A stretch of 64,000 nucleotides of DNA, from NCBI GenBank assembly GCA_030148085.1, contig JASBUF010000041.1, forward strand, positions 1-64,000, given 5' to 3'. A model generated the notes under the pieces. It ran no database searches. It had not been told where the DNA came from and was given only the letters and a program-made list of their open reading frames with translations. The translations under genes and the position numbers were made by a program. How positions within the stretch are numbered: the stretch's first letter is position 1; each line of letters starts with the position of its first letter. Positions 58,773 to 64,000 of this stretch are shown here, one piece after another. Source of the stretch: Methylophaga sp. (lineage in GTDB: Bacteria; Pseudomonadota; Gammaproteobacteria; Nitrosococcales; Methylophagaceae).

Positions 58773-59753
58773 ATGCTCCATCGGCGTGATTTCTTATTCA
58801 GTCTGCTAGGTCTTGCCGTCTCGACCCAGCAGCTTCGCGCGGCTGACTCGAGGCAGACTGGTCTGGTACTGGATGAGGGGTTTAGTCGCCATCAGATTTC
58901 AGCGTCGCACCCGGAATCACCAGCCCGCTATGCAGCGATTGAACAGGCGCTGGCCGACTGGCCGCAAGCCGGGAGTCTGCAACTGTTGCAACCGCTAAGT
59001 CTGACCGCGGCAGAGCCCTGGCTACAGCAGATCCACAGTGATGCCCATATTGCGGCGATAAAGTCACAACGAGCCACCTTCGACGATGCCTTACTGGCAA
59101 CGGCGGCTGTTCTATCCGCTGTTGATGCGGTAATGCAGGGGACGGTGAGAAATGCCTTTTCTGCCTCGCGGCCTCCCGGGCACCATGCACTGAATAGCGG
59201 ACAAGAAGAGGGTTTCTGCTATTTCAATCATATTGCAGTGGCGGCCCGCTATGCCCAACAGCACTATCAGGCTGAGAAAATACTGATTATCGATTGGGAC
59301 TATCACCATGGAAATGGCACGGAGTGGGCATTTTATGATGATCCCTCTGTCCTGTTCTTTTCCACTCATGATCAGTTTTCCTATCCCGGCACCGGTAGTC
59401 CGTTACGCCGCGGTGAGGGGGCTGGTAAAGGCTTCAATATCAATGTGCATCTTGATTGCGGGACTGACGATAAGGCGCTATTAGACACCTTTGAAACTGT
59501 GCTCAGGCCGGCTGTTGCCGCATTCAAGCCTAATTTGATATTGGTCTCAGCGGGCTTTGACAGCCGTGAGGATGATTTACTGGGCTGCTTCAATGTGACT
59601 GATGACGGCTTCTACCAGTTGACTCAGTGGGTGATGGCACTGGCCGACAAGTATTGTGACGGCAGACTGGTGTCGCTGCTTGAAGGCGGTTACAACATCA
59701 GGGGTAATGCCAGTGCGGTCATCAGTCACTTGAAAGCCCTAAAAGGTTTCTGA
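58773..59753 (+). CDS. histone deacetylase-like amidohydrolase with Tat-type N-terminus
   Basis: RRDFLFSLLGLAVS; SRPPGHHALNSGQEEGFCYFNHIAVAARYAQ; DWDYHHGNGTEW; LVSAGFDSREDD. Confidence 0.88.
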   Translation: MLHRRDFLFSLLGLAVSTQQLRAADSRQTGLVLDEGFSRHQISASHPESPARYAAIEQALADWPQAGSLQLLQPLSLTAAEPWLQQIHSDAHIAAIKSQRATFDDALLATAAVLSAVDAVMQGTVRNAFSASRPPGHHALNSGQEEGFCYFNHIAVAARYAQQHYQAEKILIIDWDYHHGNGTEWAFYDDPSVLFFSTHDQFSYPGTGSPLRRGEGAGKGFNINVHLDCGTDDKALLDTFETVLRPAVAAFKPNLILVSAGFDSREDDLLGCFNVTDDGFYQLTQWVMALADKYCDGRLVSLLEGGYNIRGNASAVISHLKALKGF

Positions 59754-59903
59754 ACAAAAGTCAATTTTCTGACAGATCGTCTCCATGCTGATTGTATTGA
59801 GCAAATAGTCGACTCTTAGATACTTATTAATGTTGTGGTAATGCATTGATAATTAATGCTTATTTTTCTTGTTGAGCTGTTTTTGTGACGTAGTCGAGTT
59901 GTG

Positions 59904-59917
59904 GGCATAGTTTCTGC
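59904..59917 (+). promoter_or_regulatory. sigma54-like promoter of rpfF
   Basis: GGCATA-GTTT-CTGC keeps GG and GC at the -24/-12 spacing and resembles the flgA site. Confidence 0.5.
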
Positions 59918-59992
59918 AAGAAAGGTGCTGTGAGCGCCGATGATGCCGTTAGGAAGCATCACGGTCACCATTTTGAGTTCAAGGAGAACGAG

Positions 59993-60892
59993 ATGAACGC
60001 TACAGCCCACCAATTGCATAATACGTTTTCAGGCTTGCAGGTTGCCGAGAATAAACAGTACGAACAACTGAATACCTTCTACGATGCCAAGTACAAGACC
60101 GGCTGGTTTTCTATGAAAGGGTCACCTCGTCCTTGCTTTACACCGACGCTGCTAAAAGAGATTTCCCGTTATTTCACTAGCGTCAGGCAGGAAATGCTGG
60201 CTAGCCAGGGACAGCAATACGATTATCTGGTGCTAGCCTCTTCGGTAGATAATGTCTTCAATCTGGGCGGAGACCTTGAGCTGTTTTCAAGGTTGATCGC
60301 CAACCAAGATGCAGACGGTCTATTGCAGTACGCGATCAGTTGTATCGATGTACTCCATGCCAACATGGTTCACCTGAATACTGATCTCACCACGATTGCT
60401 CTGGTGAAAGGTGATGCCCTGGGGGGGGGCTTTGAGGCAGCCTTATCGAGTAATGTGCTGATTGCAGAGCGAGGTACTAAGTTGGGTCTGCCGGAAGTGC
60501 TGTTTAACCTGTTTCCAGGTATGGGAGCCTATTCGTTATTGTCCAGGAAAATCGGCCCGTCTGCGGCGGAAAAGATGATTCTGTCAGGTACCTTGTACTC
60601 CGCTGAAGCACTGTATGAGATGGGTGTGGTTGATGTACTGGCCGAGCCGGGAGATGGCGAACTGGAAGTCTACCGCTACATCGATAAGGCAGCTAGAACA
60701 CAGAACAGCCATGATGCGCTGCGTCGGGTACGGGACCTGTGTAACCCTGTGACCTATGAGGAGCTGCTGAATATCACCAAGGTCTGGGTCGAGTCAGCCT
60801 TAAAGCTCAGACCTAAAGATCTGCGTATGATGCAGAGACTGGTCCAGCGGCAGTCACACAAAACAGGTGTGGAGCAGGCTGTTACTGGCTAG
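59993..60892 (+). CDS. rpfF: RpfF-type DSF synthase (crotonase family)
   Basis: DNVFNLGGDLELFSRLI; VKGDALGGGFEAALSSNVLIAERG; LGLPEVLFNLFPGMGAYSLLSRKIG; start revised from 59930, with AAGGAG upstream. Confidence 0.9.
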   Translation: MNATAHQLHNTFSGLQVAENKQYEQLNTFYDAKYKTGWFSMKGSPRPCFTPTLLKEISRYFTSVRQEMLASQGQQYDYLVLASSVDNVFNLGGDLELFSRLIANQDADGLLQYAISCIDVLHANMVHLNTDLTTIALVKGDALGGGFEAALSSNVLIAERGTKLGLPEVLFNLFPGMGAYSLLSRKIGPSAAEKMILSGTLYSAEALYEMGVVDVLAEPGDGELEVYRYIDKAARTQNSHDALRRVRDLCNPVTYEELLNITKVWVESALKLRPKDLRMMQRLVQRQSHKTGVEQAVTG

Positions 60893-63422
60893 TTTGATAG
60901 GAGAGGGTTTGGAGAGCGCTCTGTAAGCTTTGCAGTGTCTCTTCAAACACTCTGTTCATGTCATCAACCAGATGATGCATTTCTTTGGAGTTAAGCTGCT
61001 CAGGTTTTAAGTGCTCAGCCTGACGACACAGTTCTGCCAGCGTTTGGGCGCCGATTTCTGTCGACGTACCTTTGAGGGCATGCAGGCTTTCGCGGTACTG
61101 GTAGTAATCATCCGTCACCGCTTGATTGATGATGCCAAGGTGTTTGCGACCATCTTCCACAAAGCCGTCAACCAGGTTCGCCAAAAAGTCGACACTGCCG
61201 CCGAGTGACTCCAGCTCTTTAAAGTGCTGGTAATTAATCAATCCCAGCTTGTCTTCAGTGTCGCGGTTCTGTTCCTGTCTGTGTTCGGCTTCGGGCAACT
61301 GCTTGGAAAATAGTGCGATGTGAGACAACAATTCCTTGGAATTGATGGGCTTGGTCAGGAACAGATCAGCCCCCGCTTCTTCGCAACGCTGACGTGCCTC
61401 AGGCGTCGCGTCTGCCGTCAGCATAATGGCAGGAATCTCTCTGGTTGTATCGATAAAGCTTAATGCTTGCAGGATTTCGGTACCGGAGTATTCCGGCATA
61501 TTCATATCCAGAATCATCAGGTCAATTTCATCATAACGCTGACTGATAAGGTCCATCGCCTGTTCACCATTACTGGCAAGTAATACCTGATGACCGAGTT
61601 GGCTGAGCATGCCTTCCAATACACGCTGGTTTACCTGATTATCTTCTGCAATCATGATGGTGAGCTGACGTTTATTATTCGCCTGTGCATGATAGAAGTC
61701 GTGAAGACTGACAATATTGCTACCGATATGGTGTGAAGCTTCGACGGCATGCAGCGCATTGAACACGGTACGTTTATCACTAACATTGGCAATGGCAGAC
61801 AGGTAGTACAGATTGAGTTCGGCGTGAGCCAATACGTCGTCCGGTGACTGAACCAAGATCAGAGATAGTTGATCGAGCTGCGGTTCCTGACTTAACAGCT
61901 GGGCATACTGTACCGGGCTGATTCCCGACATGGCCTGCTGTTCAATGATCAGTGTGGTGAATGGCTGCTCCCCGGCAATTGCGTTCATTAACGCGGTCAT
62001 AACCTGAGCTGTGGAGTGAACTGACTGGTGCGGAATCTTCCAGTCATCAAGATGTTGTTGCAAGGTAGCAGAGGTCTGCTCACGGGTAAAAATCAGGACG
62101 TTTTGCTCAGTCAATTCCAAAGTCTGCTTAGAGTGGGTGTCAAAAGGAAGTTCGAACCAGAAGGTAGTGCCTATGCCGAGTTCACTTTCTACGCCTATCT
62201 CTCCTCCCATGAGTTCAACGAGTTGCTTTGAGATGGTTGTCCCAAGACCAGTCCCCTGATATTTAACGGCGCCGGCGTTATTGGCTTGAGTGAAATCTTC
62301 AAAAATTTTTTCGATATAGTCGTTTGATATGCCGATACCGGTGTCGCTGACTTCAAAACGAACCCTGACATGAGAGGCTATTGTATCAGCCCCGACTTGG
62401 CGGACCACTAATTTAATATTTCCACTGTCGGTAAATTTGATCGCATTGCCTATCAGGTTTATCAAGACCTGTCTCAGGTGTTGAGGGTCTCCTAGCAGAT
62501 CAAAGTCAACGCGCGAATCAATACAATGTGCGAGCTGCAGCCCTTTTGATTCTGCCATAGCCCGTTGAAGTTGAATAATAGAATTGAGCAAGCCGTGCAG
62601 ATCAAAGGGGTCTTTCGCGATGTTGATTTTACCGGCTTCGATTTTAGATATGTCGAGGACATTTTCAATCAAGCCCAACAGAGTATTGGCCGAGTTTCGC
62701 ATGATATTCACGAACTCGTGTTGTTGACGGCTCAGTGTTGTTTCACCGAGCAGATCAGCAATCCCAATGACACCGTTGAGTGGGGTTCTTAGCTCATGAG
62801 ACATATTGGCCAGAAAGCGGCTTTTGGCTTCATTAGCCAGTTTGGCATCACGTATAGCAGCATGTAACTTGTTGATAAGGAAGGCCGAATAAAGCGGTAT
62901 CAGAATCAGCAGCAAGAGCAGGCTGTAACCTATCGGTTTGTGATGGATATCTTCCCAGTAGCTGCCCGTCAGCAAAGCGGTGGTAAAACCGAGAATACCG
63001 ATGGCTGTAGAGATATAGAGGTAATTACTGCCGTAACGGAAGCCATTACCGAGAATGACCCAGAGATAAATGACAAACAGGAAAACACTTTCATCACCGG
63101 AATAAAACATCAACACCGAGAGTGATGTCAGATCCAGCCAGATCCCGGCAATACGCCTGACAGGTGAGGGGCGCGGATTATGAAAAATCGCCGCAGCTAT
63201 CGCGATAGCGCCGATGTAGTAGGCGAGAGTGATCAGGCTGGGCGTAGAAAGCAGTGTACTGAGAAATTGCTCGTCCGGGCCCCAGGGAAGCCCGAAATAT
63301 AAAAAAATCGCCAAGCCGATCGACAGGCGAATTTTTATTGCCTGTTCCGGTTCGGAGTCTCCCGTTACGGGCAGTACGCGTCGTTTGTTTTGCTTCTTCC
63401 CAGCGTCGCCGGCCTCATCCAT
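60882..63422 (-). CDS. rpfC: RpfC-type hybrid sensor kinase (TM-HisKA-HATPase-REC-HPt)
   Basis: FLANMSHELRTPLNGVIGIADLL; REC LMILDMNMPEYSGTEIL; HPt ESLHALKGTSTEIGAQTL; the start at 63422 overlaps the rpfG stop (listed start 63617). Confidence 0.88.
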   Translation of the reverse strand: MDEAGDAGKKQNKRRVLPVTGDSEPEQAIKIRLSIGLAIFLYFGLPWGPDEQFLSTLLSTPSLITLAYYIGAIAIAAAIFHNPRPSPVRRIAGIWLDLTSLSVLMFYSGDESVFLFVIYLWVILGNGFRYGSNYLYISTAIGILGFTTALLTGSYWEDIHHKPIGYSLLLLLILIPLYSAFLINKLHAAIRDAKLANEAKSRFLANMSHELRTPLNGVIGIADLLGETTLSRQQHEFVNIMRNSANTLLGLIENVLDISKIEAGKINIAKDPFDLHGLLNSIIQLQRAMAESKGLQLAHCIDSRVDFDLLGDPQHLRQVLINLIGNAIKFTDSGNIKLVVRQVGADTIASHVRVRFEVSDTGIGISNDYIEKIFEDFTQANNAGAVKYQGTGLGTTISKQLVELMGGEIGVESELGIGTTFWFELPFDTHSKQTLELTEQNVLIFTREQTSATLQQHLDDWKIPHQSVHSTAQVMTALMNAIAGEQPFTTLIIEQQAMSGISPVQYAQLLSQEPQLDQLSLILVQSPDDVLAHAELNLYYLSAIANVSDKRTVFNALHAVEASHHIGSNIVSLHDFYHAQANNKRQLTIMIAEDNQVNQRVLEGMLSQLGHQVLLASNGEQAMDLISQRYDEIDLMILDMNMPEYSGTEILQALSFIDTTREIPAIMLTADATPEARQRCEEAGADLFLTKPINSKELLSHIALFSKQLPEAEHRQEQNRDTEDKLGLINYQHFKELESLGGSVDFLANLVDGFVEDGRKHLGIINQAVTDDYYQYRESLHALKGTSTEIGAQTLAELCRQAEHLKPEQLNSKEMHHLVDDMNRVFEETLQSLQSALQTLSYQTSQ

Positions 63423-64000
63423 CGTATTGGTACTCTGTCGCCGGCTCATCCGCGTAATCAGACTGGATTTGTTTAATAACTTCAATACGTTGCATAAATG
63501 CATCCACACACTGTGGATCCAGGTGCGTGCCTGCTTGTTGCTGAATATATGCGATGGCTTCGTCAGTCTCCCAGGCATGTTTGTATGGTCTGGCCGATAC
63601 CAATGCATCAAATACATCGGCTACTGCGACCACTCGGGCTATCAGAGGAATATCCTCACCTTTAAGACCATTGGGATAGCCTTTGCCATCGAAACGTTCA
63701 TGATGGTTGAGGGCAATGATGGCACCAATCTGCATATAGCGTGACTGACTGTCAGATAAGATGGCATGACCTATTGAGGTATGGGTCTGCATGATTTCCC
63801 ACTCATGCTCATTGAGCTTGCCGGGCTTAAGCAAAATACCGTCGGGAACACCGATTTTGCCGATATCGTGCATGGGCGCCGCATATTCAAGATCATCACA
63901 ATCCTGTTTGCTGAAACAGCCCAGTGCTTCGGCGATCTGGCGTGAGTATTTGGCCATGCGGATAACATGGTTGCCTGTACCTTCATCGCGGTATTCACCG
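63415..64000 (-). CDS. rpfG: RpfG-type HD-GYP domain response regulator (partial, runs off the window end)
   Basis: Reading from the window edge GEYRDEGTGNHVIRMAKYSR...APMHDIGKIGVPDGILLKPG...LNHHERFDGKGYPNGLKG. Confidence 0.88.
   Translation of the reverse strand, partial: GEYRDEGTGNHVIRMAKYSRQIAEALGCFSKQDCDDLEYAAPMHDIGKIGVPDGILLKPGKLNEHEWEIMQTHTSIGHAILSDSQSRYMQIGAIIALNHHERFDGKGYPNGLKGEDIPLIARVVAVADVFDALVSARPYKHAWETDEAIAYIQQQAGTHLDPQCVDAFMQRIEVIKQIQSDYADEPATEYQYDG

Noticed and set aside
1-64000. CRISPR arrays, tRNA/rRNA genes, prophage or transposase genes
   Set aside because: None recognised when reading intergenic regions and the ORF list

Overview
This 64 kb window is a dense, mostly core-type gammaproteobacterial chromosome segment. 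Gene content suggests a Methylophaga-like methylotroph, but that is inference only. I saw no rRNA, tRNA, CRISPR array or intact transposon. Main blocks, in order: (1) a porin / FMN-binding / PepSY operon behind a Fur-box-like site, preceded by three tiny ORFs; (2) a nucleotidyltransferase and gnd; (3) a hemolysin III/TrhA gene whose stop codon lies in a 53-bp attC-like integron recombination site; (4) modE-modABC with a ModE-like dyad; (5) small membrane proteins, including an unlisted 48-aa His-rich lipoprotein; (6) acyP-guaA-guaB, xseA and an M23 peptidase; (7) a hybrid histidine kinase with an NMT1/ThiY-like sensor; (8) the lptB-lptA-lptC-kdsC-kdsD-yrbG LPS cluster, with an SH3 extension on LptA, and mlaA; (9) a PlcP-like/Agt-like lipid-remodelling pair; (10) prlC, ubiD, marC and an MddA-like methyltransferase; (11) a Mo/W locus (moaE, moaD, moaC, a ModE-PBP regulator, a porin and TupA); (12) a Gld-type ABC cluster; (13) cheV/flgA/flgM/flgN with recognisable sigma28 and sigma54 promoters; (14) hemH, TIGR01777 and DUF523/DUF1722 genes; (15) two tandem GGDEF-EAL proteins, a Tat-signal HDAC-like protein, and an rpfF / rpfC-rpfG DSF quorum-sensing locus that runs off the window end. 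The most interesting signals are the lone attC-type cassette, the DSF locus (with a sigma54-like promoter and a G9 tract in rpfF), the Fur-box flavin/PepSY operon, and the W/Mo porin-TupA-regulator locus. All family assignments come from reading the sequences by eye; no database search was run.
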